From: an uncultured Bacteroidales bacterium
GTDB lineage: Bacteria > Bacteroidota > Bacteroidia > Bacteroidales > Bacteroidaceae
DNA length: 64,000 nucleotides
Reading direction: 5' to 3'
Assembly: GCA_902787575.1 (NCBI GenBank)
Contig: CADAGX010000001.1
Span: forward strand, 1-64,000
Both the position numbers and the translations under genes were made by a program. The notes beneath the pieces were generated by a model. That model was not told where the DNA came from, ran no database searches, and saw only the letters and a program-made list of their open reading frames with translations. This document shows positions 34,419 to 42,938 of the stretch, one piece after another (the stretch's first letter is position 1; every line of letters starts with the position of its first letter).

Positions 34419-36035
34419 TCACTCACTCAACAAATTATAAGGTTCGTGTGAGCGGAAGCTTACGCCCTTGCGCATTACACGCCTGTAGAGGAGATCGTAA
34501 GTCAGCGTCACGCCGATTCGCGTGGGTCCAAGCCAGTCGAAACGGTACTGACGTTTCTTGAAGAGCTCGGGCGCAAGCGTCCATTTGTAGTAGTAGAGCC
34601 CGTCCTGATAGTTCGGGTCCACGGGATTCTCGTATTGATAGGGGTCGTAGCGCGTTCCGAAGTATCCCACCTGAGCGCCAAACTCCAGTCGCCAGTGACC
34701 CTTCTTGGTAAGCGGCAACACATAACCTGCGCCAACGCCACCGCCAAAGCCTTCGCCCACCCATCCACGGTGCGGGCCGAAGCAAAGTCCGTAGAGTCCG
34801 CCGTGCACATAGCCTTGCACATAGAAGCCACGGAATGCAGCACCTTCGCCCAGCGGGTTCTTATCGATACTTCCCGAACGGAAATAGTAGCGCGACTCCA
34901 CTTGATAATTGCGGATCTGGAAGTACTTATGCGCTGCATAGTGCTGCCACCATGGGAAGTCTATCGAGGCACCGAACGTGAAATGACCCTTCAGCGGATA
35001 ATATTCGATGGCCACATTGGGAATGGGGCACCAACGGTCGTAGCCTGGCACGTATGCGAAGTCGAACAGCAAGTTGCTCTTCACCGAGAGTACCTCGCGA
35101 CGCGGACCGCGCACACGCTTCAGAGACAGGGGCAAGGCCGGCGCCTCGTCTATCGGCTCCTTCACCAGCGAAGAGTCGGGCTCCGTCTTTGGTTCTGCCA
35201 CAGGCTCCTGCTCTGGTTCCTTTGCCGGTTCCTCGGGTTTCACTGCAGGCACTGGAGTCACAGGTTCTGTTGGCAACTCGAAGACGTGTGCTTCGTCGTG
35301 AGCAAAGAAGAGCATGATGCGGGCAGTACGCAGTTTGGGGAAATATTCGCGATAGAGACGCAGCCAAAGGCGGCCTTGGCGGGCCTTCACCAGCACTTGC
35401 TTGAGCTGGTACACTTTGTTCTGCGGCAGGTAAATGTCGCACATGGCTTGTACATAGCCGTAGTCCTTATCTCCGGCACGACGCATCAAGAGACACAGCG
35501 TGCGATAGTCTTCGATACTGATGTCGGTCTCCACCATCTCGGGTGTTACCACAACCTCGAGGCGATCGAGAAGGAAGTTGAGCAAAGCCTCGGCACGTTT
35601 GTTGCCCAAGAACTTATTCCAGCGCCAAGGGCCTTCAGGCGAGGCAGCACCGCGCAGCACCAGACGTACCAAGCGCAGGCTATCGGAATTAATCATCGGG
35701 AGCACCGTCTGGTCGAGCTCCATCAACAGCGAATCATTCTTTGGAAGTGTGTACTTGTTGATGGCAAACACCACGCGACCTGCAGCATCGTAGAATTCCT
35801 CATCGTCGATGTCGATGCTGTCACCTTCGTTGATGAAGCGGATGTATGTATAATCGTGGTAGCGAGCCGTGTCTATGGGAGTGAGCAGCTTTGGCTCTGG
35901 AGCAGAGACAGGCGTTGACTCGGCCAGTACGTTCATCGAGAAATACGACCACATCGTCAAGCAACAAAGTACGAAGGCTGCTGCCCGCATCCCCTTGTTT
36001 TTCACTCTTCCGTTGTAAGTCTCGAATTTATCCAT
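34419..36035 (-). CDS. OmpA-like/DUF3575-type outer-membrane protein, first gene of the fimbrial operon
   Basis: 538 aa from ATG 36035. The same frame opens at 36128, but the promoter at 36099-36129 overlaps that stretch, so the upstream start is rejected. Residues 30-45 form a signal peptide. The N-terminal half has an OmpA/MotB-like peptidoglycan-binding pattern (LRGAASPEGP followed by NKRAEALLNFL). A Pro/Glu-rich linker (PVTPVPAVKPEEPAKEPEQE) follows, then a C-terminal beta-barrel of DUF3575 type (SNLLFDFAYVPGYDRW, GWVGEGFGGGVGAGYVLPL, LDWLGPTRIGVTLTYDLLYRR). Genes of this kind stand beside fimbrillins in Bacteroidales and may be the outer-membrane anchor of the fibre; the exact role is inference. 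Confidence 0.8.
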   Translation of the reverse strand: MDKFETYNGRVKNKGMRAAAFVLCCLTMWSYFSMNVLAESTPVSAPEPKLLTPIDTARYHDYTYIRFINEGDSIDIDDEEFYDAAGRVVFAINKYTLPKNDSLLMELDQTVLPMINSDSLRLVRLVLRGAASPEGPWRWNKFLGNKRAEALLNFLLDRLEVVVTPEMVETDISIEDYRTLCLLMRRAGDKDYGYVQAMCDIYLPQNKVYQLKQVLVKARQGRLWLRLYREYFPKLRTARIMLFFAHDEAHVFELPTEPVTPVPAVKPEEPAKEPEQEPVAEPKTEPDSSLVKEPIDEAPALPLSLKRVRGPRREVLSVKSNLLFDFAYVPGYDRWCPIPNVAIEYYPLKGHFTFGASIDFPWWQHYAAHKYFQIRNYQVESRYYFRSGSIDKNPLGEGAAFRGFYVQGYVHGGLYGLCFGPHRGWVGEGFGGGVGAGYVLPLTKKGHWRLEFGAQVGYFGTRYDPYQYENPVDPNYQDGLYYYKWTLAPELFKKRQYRFDWLGPTRIGVTLTYDLLYRRVMRKGVSFRSHEPYNLLSE

Positions 36036-36098
36036 TTTAGCCGGTTTAAATTTCTTCACACATACGCGTGCACACTCGTGCACAAGCCAATTTTGGGG

Positions 36099-36129
36099 CA
36101 AAGTTACAGAATTTTCCTCAAACAGCAAG
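36099..36129 (-). promoter_or_regulatory. Promoter of the fimbrial/giant-adhesin operon
   Basis: On the minus strand a -7 box TAACTTTG (36099-36106) is preceded by CTTG (36126-36129) with a 19-nt spacer, close to the Bacteroidota consensus. Transcription should start near 36092, leaving a leader of about 57 nt before ATG 36035; the leader can form a small GTGCAC hairpin. No other convincing promoter was found for the 36 kb of same-strand genes downstream. Confidence 0.6.
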
Positions 36130-36709
36130 TTACCTGCAAGACAAAAGCGCTATTGTTTAACATCTTTAAACATTAACAATTTTCCAGACGGCCCTAGCAA
36201 CCACTTGACATAAGTCAATTTTTGACACCCCAAGAGACAAAATCGACAACTGGGGGGGGTATCGGAGCCTCTGTAGTTCAGAAATTTACATGATATGTGC
36301 GAATGTGATTGAGATTACACTTTAAAAGTTACAAATTATAAGTCGGGAAGAATCTCACAACTTCGAATTTTTACATTTTTAAACATTTCGAAAGAGCTTT
36401 TTTGCTAGAGAAATAAGGCAAAATGACATGCAAATTTTCAAAAAAATATGCTCCATTCTAACAAAAGTGTAATGGATTTTCAGCATAATAAAAGTTCAAA
36501 TTAGACAAACCGCGCGCCATCATTTTCGACACCCCAAATCACCAATTTTCCACCTTCAGGCGGCACGTATTTTCCGACGTGCAAAACAAGGAAATTCGAC
36601 AGCCAGTTTTTCGGCATACGACACGCAGTTTTTATCTTCCCGCAAGGCGGTTTTCGAGATGCCACGGGGCAACCATTTTCGGCCCACATCAAAAAAAAGA
36701 ATTAAGAAG
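36130..36709. other. A/T-rich divergent intergenic region with a G8 tract and a direct repeat
   Basis: No gene is supported here. The region separates the leftward fimbrial operon from the rightward sppA operon. A run of eight Gs lies at 36252-36259 in otherwise A/T-rich DNA. The motif GACACCCCAA preceded by TTTT(T/C) occurs twice, near 36220 and near 36526. A 63-codon frame on the minus strand (36501-36692) overlaps one copy but has no signal of being real. No long inverted repeats that would mark an invertible promoter were seen. Confidence 0.5.
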
Positions 36710-36741
36710 TTTGGCGGGATGGAAAAGATATCGTAATTTTG
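36710..36741 (+). promoter_or_regulatory. Promoter of the sppA-lpxK-PNP-thiL operon
   Basis: TTTG (36710-36713), a 20-nt spacer, then TAATTTTG (36734-36741), a full match to the Bacteroidota -33/-7 consensus. The expected start near 36748 gives a leader of about 43 nt before the sppA ATG at 36791. Confidence 0.8.
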
Positions 36742-36790
36742 CTACGCAAAAAGCAAAGAATACAGCAAACACAATAAAAATAGACAAAAG

Positions 36791-38569
36791 ATGAAGGATT
36801 TTATGAAGTACACGCTCGCCACAGTGGTGGGCCTGATGCTCTTCAGCATCGTAATGACGGTCATCAGCATTATTTCCATTGCCGGCATGATGGCCAGTGA
36901 AGGTATGTCGGCTCCGATTGAGAAGAAATCAATTCTGAAAATCAGCCTGTCGGGCGCCATGGAAGAACGCTCGGAAGACGGCTCGATGCCCTTCGACATC
37001 TCAGCACTGACAGGTGGCGAGACAGGAATCATCGGCTTGGAGCAAGCACTCACGGCCCTCGAGAAGGCAGCCGACAACAAGAACGTGGTGGGCGTTTACC
37101 TGGAGGGAGGTCCGCTCGCAGCCACGCCGGCCATGACGCAGGAGCTTCGCCAAGCAATTCTGAAGTTCAAAGAGAGTGGAAAGTGGGTGATAGCCTACGG
37201 CGACAGCTACACCAAAAATTCTTATTATCTGGCCTCCGCTGCAGATACCATACTGCTGAATCCGCACGGCACAGTGGACTGGAGTGGCTTGGCAGCCGAG
37301 CCATATTTCCTGAAGAACCTGCTTGAGAAGGTTGGCGTGAAGATGCAAGTTTTCAAAGTCGGCACGTATAAAAGCGCTGTCGAGCCGTATATCTGCACTG
37401 AGATGAGCGATGCAAACCGCGAACAGGTGAATAGCTATCTTTCCTGCATATGGAACAACATGCAAGCAGACGTGGCAGCTTCCCGCGGACTCACCGCAGA
37501 GGCGCTGGATGGGCTGGCAGACAGCCTGACGATGCTTGCTTTCCCCGAGGTTAGCGTGAAGGGCGGTCTGATTGACGGCCTGTGCTACATCAATGAAGTA
37601 AAGGCACTGCTGAAGGAGAAAGCCGGCATCGACGAAGACGACGACCTGCGTTTCGTCTCCATCAATGACATGGCTAAGGCTGAGACCAACAAGAAAAAGA
37701 TTTCCGACGAGGTGGCAGTTTACTATGCATACGGCGATATCGTGGATATGCCAAGCACAGGATTCTCGCAGAGCCATCAGATTACCGGTTCCGGCATGAC
37801 AAACGACCTGCAGAAACTGCGCGAGGACGACGATGTGAAGGCCGTAGTTATCCGCGTGAACTCGGGCGGCGGCAGCGCGTTCGCCTCAGAGAAAATCTGG
37901 AAGGAAGTAACCTTACTCAAGGAGAAGAAACCGGTTATTGTATCGATGGGCGGCATGGCAGCCAGCGGCGGCTACTACATCTCGTGCGCAGCCAACCAGA
38001 TTTTTGCCGAGCCCAACACGCTGACAGGAAGCATTGGCATCTTCGGTATGATACCCGACGCCAGCGAACTGATTACAAAGAAATTGGGTGTGACGTTCGA
38101 CGTGGTGAAGACCAACGCCATGAGCGACTTCGGCGCCATGGGCCGTCCCTTCAACGCCGAGGAAGCCGCCATCATGCAGAACTACATAAACCAGGGCTAC
38201 GAGCTATTTACGGGCCGCGTGGCTGACGGACGTGGCATGGCACAGGACAGCGTAAAGGCAATAGCTGAGGGACGCGTATGGACAGGCGAGCAGGCACTCG
38301 GTCTGGGCCTCGTAGATAAATTAGGAAACTTGGACGACGCCATAGCAGCTGCAGCAGAAGCAGCAGAACTCGAGGAATACAGCATCGGACGTTATCCCGA
38401 CGCAGAACCGTGGTTCGCAAATCTGCTGAACAAGAAGAAAGACGGCTACCTCGAAAGTCAGATGCGCGCAACGTTGGGCGAATATTATCCCGCCTTCTGC
38501 ACGCTCAGAAATCTGGGCAGTCAGTCGCGCATGCAGGCACGTATGCCCTACTTCCTCATCCTGAAGTAA
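36791..38569 (+). CDS. sppA: Signal peptide peptidase SppA, 67K type
   Basis: 592 aa, the usual length of the long two-domain SppA, which degrades leftover signal peptides in the cytoplasmic membrane. One N-terminal membrane anchor (about residues 8-30). The Ser/Lys dyad is visible: Lys 194 in VGTYKSAVEPY of the first domain and Ser 392 in GGMAASGGYY of the second. VIRVNSGGGSAFASE and NTLTGSIGIFGM are further family signatures. First gene of a plus-strand operon with its own consensus promoter; a hairpin lies in the 114-nt gap to lpxK. Confidence 0.95.
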   Translation: MKDFMKYTLATVVGLMLFSIVMTVISIISIAGMMASEGMSAPIEKKSILKISLSGAMEERSEDGSMPFDISALTGGETGIIGLEQALTALEKAADNKNVVGVYLEGGPLAATPAMTQELRQAILKFKESGKWVIAYGDSYTKNSYYLASAADTILLNPHGTVDWSGLAAEPYFLKNLLEKVGVKMQVFKVGTYKSAVEPYICTEMSDANREQVNSYLSCIWNNMQADVAASRGLTAEALDGLADSLTMLAFPEVSVKGGLIDGLCYINEVKALLKEKAGIDEDDDLRFVSINDMAKAETNKKKISDEVAVYYAYGDIVDMPSTGFSQSHQITGSGMTNDLQKLREDDDVKAVVIRVNSGGGSAFASEKIWKEVTLLKEKKPVIVSMGGMAASGGYYISCAANQIFAEPNTLTGSIGIFGMIPDASELITKKLGVTFDVVKTNAMSDFGAMGRPFNAEEAAIMQNYINQGYELFTGRVADGRGMAQDSVKAIAEGRVWTGEQALGLGLVDKLGNLDDAIAAAAEAAELEEYSIGRYPDAEPWFANLLNKKKDGYLESQMRATLGEYYPAFCTLRNLGSQSRMQARMPYFLILK

Positions 38570-38589
38570 GGAGAGAAGCAAGCACAGAT

Positions 38590-38639
38590 TTTTTCGGAGA
38601 ACACCAGGGCGTGCAAATGCCACTGGGCTCTCCGAAAAA
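38590..38639 (+). other. Long hairpin in the sppA-lpxK gap, possible attenuator
   Basis: TTTTTCGGAGA (38590-38600) pairs with TCTCCGAAAAA (38629-38639), and inside CCAG/CTGG and GGC/GCC extend the stem. It is followed by TTCTTCTTTG, so it may terminate part of the transcription after sppA. The start codon of lpxK lies 44 nt further on. Confidence 0.5.
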
Positions 38640-38683
38640 TTCTTCTTTGAGACAACACCATTCCGGAACACAAAAATCTGACC

Positions 38684-39766
38684 GTGGAAGGAGACTTCAT
38701 TCACATTAACCGCTGGTTGCTGCCGCTGAGTTGGCTCTACGGAGTCGGCGTGAGGCTGCGCAATTCGTTGTACGACAGCGGGATTCTGCACGAACGAAGT
38801 TTCGAAATCCCCGTTATCAACGTCGGAAACATCACGGTGGGCGGCACGGGGAAGACACCTCACGTGGAGTACCTCATCCGTCTGCTGGCCACAGACCACA
38901 AAGTGGCCGTGCTGAGCAGAGGATACAAACGCCACACCAAAGGTTACCGCCTGGCCGACAGCGAGAGCCGCATGGAGGACATCGGCGACGAGCCATGGCA
39001 GATGCAACAAAAATACGGCGACAGAATCCACATAGCCGTGGACGCTGACCGCTGCCACGGCATACTCAGGCTGACAACGGATGCCGCCACGCGTGACACA
39101 GAAGTTGTGCTACTGGACGATGCGTTCCAACACCGAGCCGTGAAGCCAGGGCTGAATATCCTGCTCGTGGACTATCACCGCATCATCACGCGCGACAGGC
39201 TGCTACCTGCAGGACGACTGCGCGAACACGTGGAAGGGAAAGAACGTGCCCACATCGTCATCGTTACGAAGTGTCCGCGCGACCTCAAGCCAATGGATTT
39301 CCGCATTGTCGAGAAAGAGTTGTCACTGCGCCCCTACCAGCAACTCTACTTCAGCACGCTGCGCTACGGTACGGCCACGCAGCTCTTCGGACAAGAACAG
39401 GTGACACTGGAGGAAATCAGAGACAGAAAACTGCATGTGCTGCTACTTACTGGCATTGCATCGCCGCAACAGTTGCTTCAGGACATTTCGCCCTACGACG
39501 CCAACGTCCGGCCGATGGTTTTCCCCGACCACCATTACTTCACGGCTGCCGACGCACAAACCATCAACAGTGCGCTGGAAGCCCTGCCTCACCCGCGCAT
39601 CGTGCTGACAACCGAGAAGGATGCCGCGCGACTGAAGAAACTGTCCGGTCTGAGCCCCGCGACGAAAGCCAGCACCTATGTTCTGCCCGTTGAGGCAGAA
39701 ATAATGAAAAACGCCACTAAAAAGTTTAACGAAAAGATAATCCACTATGTACACACACATCACTGA
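38684..39766 (+). CDS. lpxK: Tetraacyldisaccharide 4'-kinase LpxK
   Basis: 360 aa. LpxK phosphorylates the 4' position of the lipid A disaccharide at the inner membrane. The N-terminal segment INRWLLPLSWLYGVGVRLRN is the family's membrane-binding helix, and the P-loop is GGTGKT at residues 53-58 (NVGNITVGGTGKTPHVEYL). LSRGYKRHTKGY and LLDDAFQHRAVKPGLNILLVDY are further LpxK signatures. The start is a GTG; no ATG lies close upstream in frame. The end overlaps the start of the nucleoside phosphorylase gene by 20 nt. Confidence 0.93.
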   Translation: MEGDFIHINRWLLPLSWLYGVGVRLRNSLYDSGILHERSFEIPVINVGNITVGGTGKTPHVEYLIRLLATDHKVAVLSRGYKRHTKGYRLADSESRMEDIGDEPWQMQQKYGDRIHIAVDADRCHGILRLTTDAATRDTEVVLLDDAFQHRAVKPGLNILLVDYHRIITRDRLLPAGRLREHVEGKERAHIVIVTKCPRDLKPMDFRIVEKELSLRPYQQLYFSTLRYGTATQLFGQEQVTLEEIRDRKLHVLLLTGIASPQQLLQDISPYDANVRPMVFPDHHYFTAADAQTINSALEALPHPRIVLTTEKDAARLKKLSGLSPATKASTYVLPVEAEIMKNATKKFNEKIIHYVHTHH

Positions 39767-40562
39767 AACGGCCAACTGGCTGAAGCAAAAAATGCCAAAC
39801 GCGCCCAAGACTGCCATCATACTGGGTACCGGATTGGGACATCTGGCCGAGAAAATAGAGAAACTGGCTGCCATTCCGTACGCCGACATCCCTCACTTCC
39901 CCGTTTCCACCGTCGAAGGACACCACGGGCAACTCATCTTCGGAAAACTGGGCGGCAAGGACGTCATGGCGATGGAGGGACGCTTCCATTACTACGAAGG
40001 ATATTCCATGAAGGAAGTGACGTTTCCCATCCGCGTAATGTACGAACTGGGCATCACGACGCTCTACGTGAGCAATGCGTCGGGTGGCACGAATGAGGCG
40101 TTCAGCATCGGTGACATCATGTTCATTACGGATCACATCAACTTCATGCCGGAAAATCCGCTCCACGGTCCGAATGTGCCGACAGGACCACGCTTTCCGG
40201 ACATGAGTGAAGCCTACGACAAGAAACTCTTGGCGCTGGCCGACAAGGTGGCAGCCGAGAAGGGCTACAAAGTGCAGCACGGCGTCTACCTCGCCACACA
40301 GGGTCCCACGTTTGAGACCCCAAGCGAGTACCGAATGTTCGCACGCCTTGGCGCAGATGCAGTGGGAATGAGCACGGTGCCTGAGGTCATTGTAGCGCAC
40401 CACTGCGGCATCCGTTGCTTTGGAGTGAGCGTCATCACCGATTTGGGCGTTGGCGACAAGATAGAGAAGGTGACGCACGAAGAGGTGCAACGTGCCGCCA
40501 ATGCCGCACAACCGCGAATGGCTGCCATCATAGAGGAGATGATAAGAAGATTCGAGGCCTAA
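39747..40562 (+). CDS. Purine nucleoside phosphorylase, trimeric type
   Basis: 271 aa. Phosphorolysis of purine (deoxy)ribonucleosides such as inosine and guanosine in purine salvage. Motifs of the trimeric PNP-I family: GTGLGHLAE at about 27-35 (phosphate binding), FHYYEGYSMKEVTFPIRVM, NASGGTNE near 110, DHINFMPENPLHGPN, and ADAVGMSTVPEVIVAHHCG. The start overlaps the 3' end of lpxK by 20 nt, and thiL follows after 11 nt. The coupling with lpxK and thiL is usual in Bacteroidales. The deoD name is often given to hexameric enzymes, so no symbol is assigned. Confidence 0.93.
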   Translation: MYTHITETANWLKQKMPNAPKTAIILGTGLGHLAEKIEKLAAIPYADIPHFPVSTVEGHHGQLIFGKLGGKDVMAMEGRFHYYEGYSMKEVTFPIRVMYELGITTLYVSNASGGTNEAFSIGDIMFITDHINFMPENPLHGPNVPTGPRFPDMSEAYDKKLLALADKVAAEKGYKVQHGVYLATQGPTFETPSEYRMFARLGADAVGMSTVPEVIVAHHCGIRCFGVSVITDLGVGDKIEKVTHEEVQRAANAAQPRMAAIIEEMIRRFEA

Positions 40563-40573
40563 CGCGCAAAAAC

Positions 40574-41650
40574 ATGAGCGAGATAGCAGAATTGGGCGAG
40601 TTCGGCCTCATCAAAAGGCTGACAGAAGGAATAGAACTGCGTAACGAAAGTTCCAAGAAAGGCGTGGGCGACGACTGCGCAGTCATCGCGCCAACGGAAG
40701 GAACGGTCACACTTGTCACCACAGACATGCTAATGGAAGGCGTGCACTTCGACCTCACGTACGTGCCGCTTCACTATCTGGGATACAAGGCGGCGGCTGT
40801 GAATTTGAGCGACATCTATGCCATGAACGGCACGCCACGACAGATGACAGTAAGCTTGGCACTGAGCAAAAGATTCAGTGTCGAGGCAGTCGACCAGCTC
40901 TACGCCGGCATTCTCCGCGCTTGCGAAGAGTACGGAGTGGACGTGGTGGGCGGCGACACGACCAGCAGCCTCACAGGACTGGCTGTCAGCATCACCGTGC
41001 TGGGCGAGGCACGACCCGAAGACATAGTCTATCGCAACGGTGCCAAAGATACCGATCTTATTTGTGTGAGCGGAAATCTTGGTGCCGCGTATATGGGCCT
41101 GCAATTGTTGGAGCGCGAAAATGCAGTTTACAAGCAGCAATTCGAAGAAGCCCGCCAAACGGGCAACACGCACCTGATGGAGGAGCTAAACAACACGCAG
41201 CCCGACTGGGCCGGCCACGAATACATCCTGCAACGACAGCTTCGTCCGGAGCCACGCGCCGACATTGTTAAAGCGTTGGCTGCAGCTGGCATTCGCCCCA
41301 CCAGCATGATGGATATCAGCGACGGACTGAGCAGCGAATTGCTGCATATCTGTACACAAAGCCACGTGGGGTGTCGCATCTACGAAGAGCGGATTCCGCT
41401 GGACTACCAGACGGCAGCAATGGCGGAGGAGCTAAACATGAATGTTACCACGTGTGCCCTGAACGGCGGCGAGGATTACGAACTGCTCTTCACCGTGCCA
41501 CTCTCGGAGAACGACAAGGTGAGCCAACTGGAAGATGTGCACGTCATTGGCTACATCACACAGGAAAAACTGGGCAAGACACTCGTCTGCCGCGACGGCA
41601 CCGAGATGGAGCTGAAAGCTCAAGGCTGGAATCCACTGAAAGCGGAATAA
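40574..41650 (+). CDS. thiL: Thiamine-monophosphate kinase ThiL
   Basis: 358 aa from ATG 40574, chosen because MSEIAELGEFGLIKRL is the standard N-terminus; the frame is open further upstream only as overlap with the previous gene. ThiL makes thiamine diphosphate from thiamine phosphate with ATP. Signatures: GDDCAV at 32-37, TTDMLMEGVHF, VNLSDIYAMNG, GGDTTSS, MDISDGLSSELLHIC, and GGEDYELLFTV. Last gene of the sppA operon, 11 nt after PNP, followed at once by a strong terminator. Confidence 0.95.
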   Translation: MSEIAELGEFGLIKRLTEGIELRNESSKKGVGDDCAVIAPTEGTVTLVTTDMLMEGVHFDLTYVPLHYLGYKAAAVNLSDIYAMNGTPRQMTVSLALSKRFSVEAVDQLYAGILRACEEYGVDVVGGDTTSSLTGLAVSITVLGEARPEDIVYRNGAKDTDLICVSGNLGAAYMGLQLLERENAVYKQQFEEARQTGNTHLMEELNNTQPDWAGHEYILQRQLRPEPRADIVKALAAAGIRPTSMMDISDGLSSELLHICTQSHVGCRIYEERIPLDYQTAAMAEELNMNVTTCALNGGEDYELLFTVPLSENDKVSQLEDVHVIGYITQEKLGKTLVCRDGTEMELKAQGWNPLKAE

Positions 41651-41654
41651 GAAA

Positions 41655-41697
41655 AACTGCGGATTGCGCTTCTTCAAGCGCAATCCGCAGTTCGTTT
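41655..41697. terminator. Bidirectional intrinsic terminator between thiL and the MFS gene
   Basis: A perfect 17-bp stem (41655-41671 with 41676-41692) encloses a 4-nt loop CTTC. It is followed by CGTTTTC on the plus strand and, read from the minus strand, by five Ts. It sits between the convergent ends of thiL (41650) and the MFS gene (41715) and can serve both. Confidence 0.9.
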
Positions 41698-41714
41698 TCA
41701 GACATCAAAAGCGC

Positions 41715-42875
41715 TCAGACGCGAATCTTACGCATATAAACAAACAAGTAGAGCGTGCAAACTGCCATGACAAACACAGCACCCGACTGACGACCCACCG
41801 TATCGCTGAGCAGACCCATCAGCGGCGGGAACAACGCGCCACCCACAATGCCCATTATCATTAGGCCCGAAACTTCGTTCTGCTTCGAAGGTACGCCAGT
41901 GAGCGCTGTGGCGAAGATGATGGAGAAGAGATTGGCGTTGCCGAGACCCACCAATGCGATGGCCACGCAGAGTATCGTGCGATTTGTCTCGTAGAAAAGC
42001 AACAGCAGACCGACGGCCACCATCAGCAATGAGATACCGAAGAAAACTTTCCCCTTCACAAACCGCAAGATGGCTGAGCCAGAGAAGCAACCCACGGTAC
42101 GGAAGATAAAGTAAAGCGATGTGCCGAAGGCGGCATCGTCGAGTGTCAATCCCAGCCGCTCCCGCAAAATCTTCGGCACCGTGACGTTGATGCCCACGTC
42201 CACGCCCACATGACAAGCTATGGCGATGAAAGACAACAATACCACAGGCACGCCCAGCAGTTTCACACACTCTGCGAAGGACGACGGCTTCTCTGTCAGC
42301 GCTTCCTCCTCCACGGGCGTCAGTCCGAGCAGCAACATCGTGGAGGCACCCATCACCAGGAAAATGAAGAACAGCACGCGCCAACTAAGACCTGCCGACG
42401 GAATGGCGCCGATGGCTCCACCCATGGCCAGATATGGTGCAAGCAACGAGGCGATGGCCTTCATAAACTGACCGAACGTCAGTGTGGAACTGAGATTCTC
42501 GCCGCCAGTAATGGATGCCACAAGCGGGTTGAGCGACGTCTGCATGATGGCATTACCGATGCCAAGCAGACAGAATGCAACAGCCATAGTAAGGAAACTA
42601 TAGTTGAGCAGCGGCAGCACCAAAGCCACGACAGTCAGCGCAAGTGATACGAGCACCGTCTTCCGTCGCCCGATACGATTCATCAGCATGCCAGTCGGCA
42701 CGCCAAAAACGAAGAACCAGACAAAAACCAGCGATGGGAAGATGCCGGCTGTGGTGTCTGTCAGCGAAAAATCCTTCTGCACGTAGTTGGAGGCGATACC
42801 TACCAAATCTACAAATCCCATGGTGAAGAATGTCAACATGGCGGCCAGCAAGGCCAATCTGTTTTGCTTTTTCAT
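41715..42875 (-). CDS. MFS transporter, probable sugar permease
   Basis: 386 aa with about 12 membrane segments. The loop after helix 2 holds the MFS signature GMLMNRIGRRKTV. The overall pattern (FTMGFVDLVGIASNYVQKDF near the N-terminus; GLGNANLFSIIFATALTG and a second-half GLLSDTVGR) resembles the sugar:proton FHS-type group of Bacteroidota. It lies 63 nt downstream of the GH97 gene on the same strand, which suggests uptake of the sugar that enzyme releases. The substrate cannot be named from sequence alone. Confidence 0.8.
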   Translation of the reverse strand: MKKQNRLALLAAMLTFFTMGFVDLVGIASNYVQKDFSLTDTTAGIFPSLVFVWFFVFGVPTGMLMNRIGRRKTVLVSLALTVVALVLPLLNYSFLTMAVAFCLLGIGNAIMQTSLNPLVASITGGENLSSTLTFGQFMKAIASLLAPYLAMGGAIGAIPSAGLSWRVLFFIFLVMGASTMLLLGLTPVEEEALTEKPSSFAECVKLLGVPVVLLSFIAIACHVGVDVGINVTVPKILRERLGLTLDDAAFGTSLYFIFRTVGCFSGSAILRFVKGKVFFGISLLMVAVGLLLLFYETNRTILCVAIALVGLGNANLFSIIFATALTGVPSKQNEVSGLMIMGIVGGALFPPLMGLLSDTVGRQSGAVFVMAVCTLYLFVYMRKIRV

Positions 42876-42938
42876 CTATTATCCGTGGTTGTTATATGGT
42901 TATTCTGTTAAGCAATGGGAATGATGAGGGCAGGTGAG

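Noticed and set aside
34419-36128. Longer start (36128) for the OmpA/DUF3575-like gene
   Set aside because: The additional 31 codons overlap the likely promoter (36099-36129) and precede the signal peptide, so the start at 36035 is preferred.
36501-36692. Small 63-codon gene on the minus strand
   Set aside because: No ribosome-binding or promoter signal, overlaps a repeated intergenic motif, and shows no recognised domain; kept as intergenic.
36099-36790. Invertible promoter controlling fimbriae, as in Bacteroides capsule loci
   Set aside because: No pair of inverted repeats flanking the promoter was found and no recombinase gene is nearby; only a G-tract remains as a possible switch.
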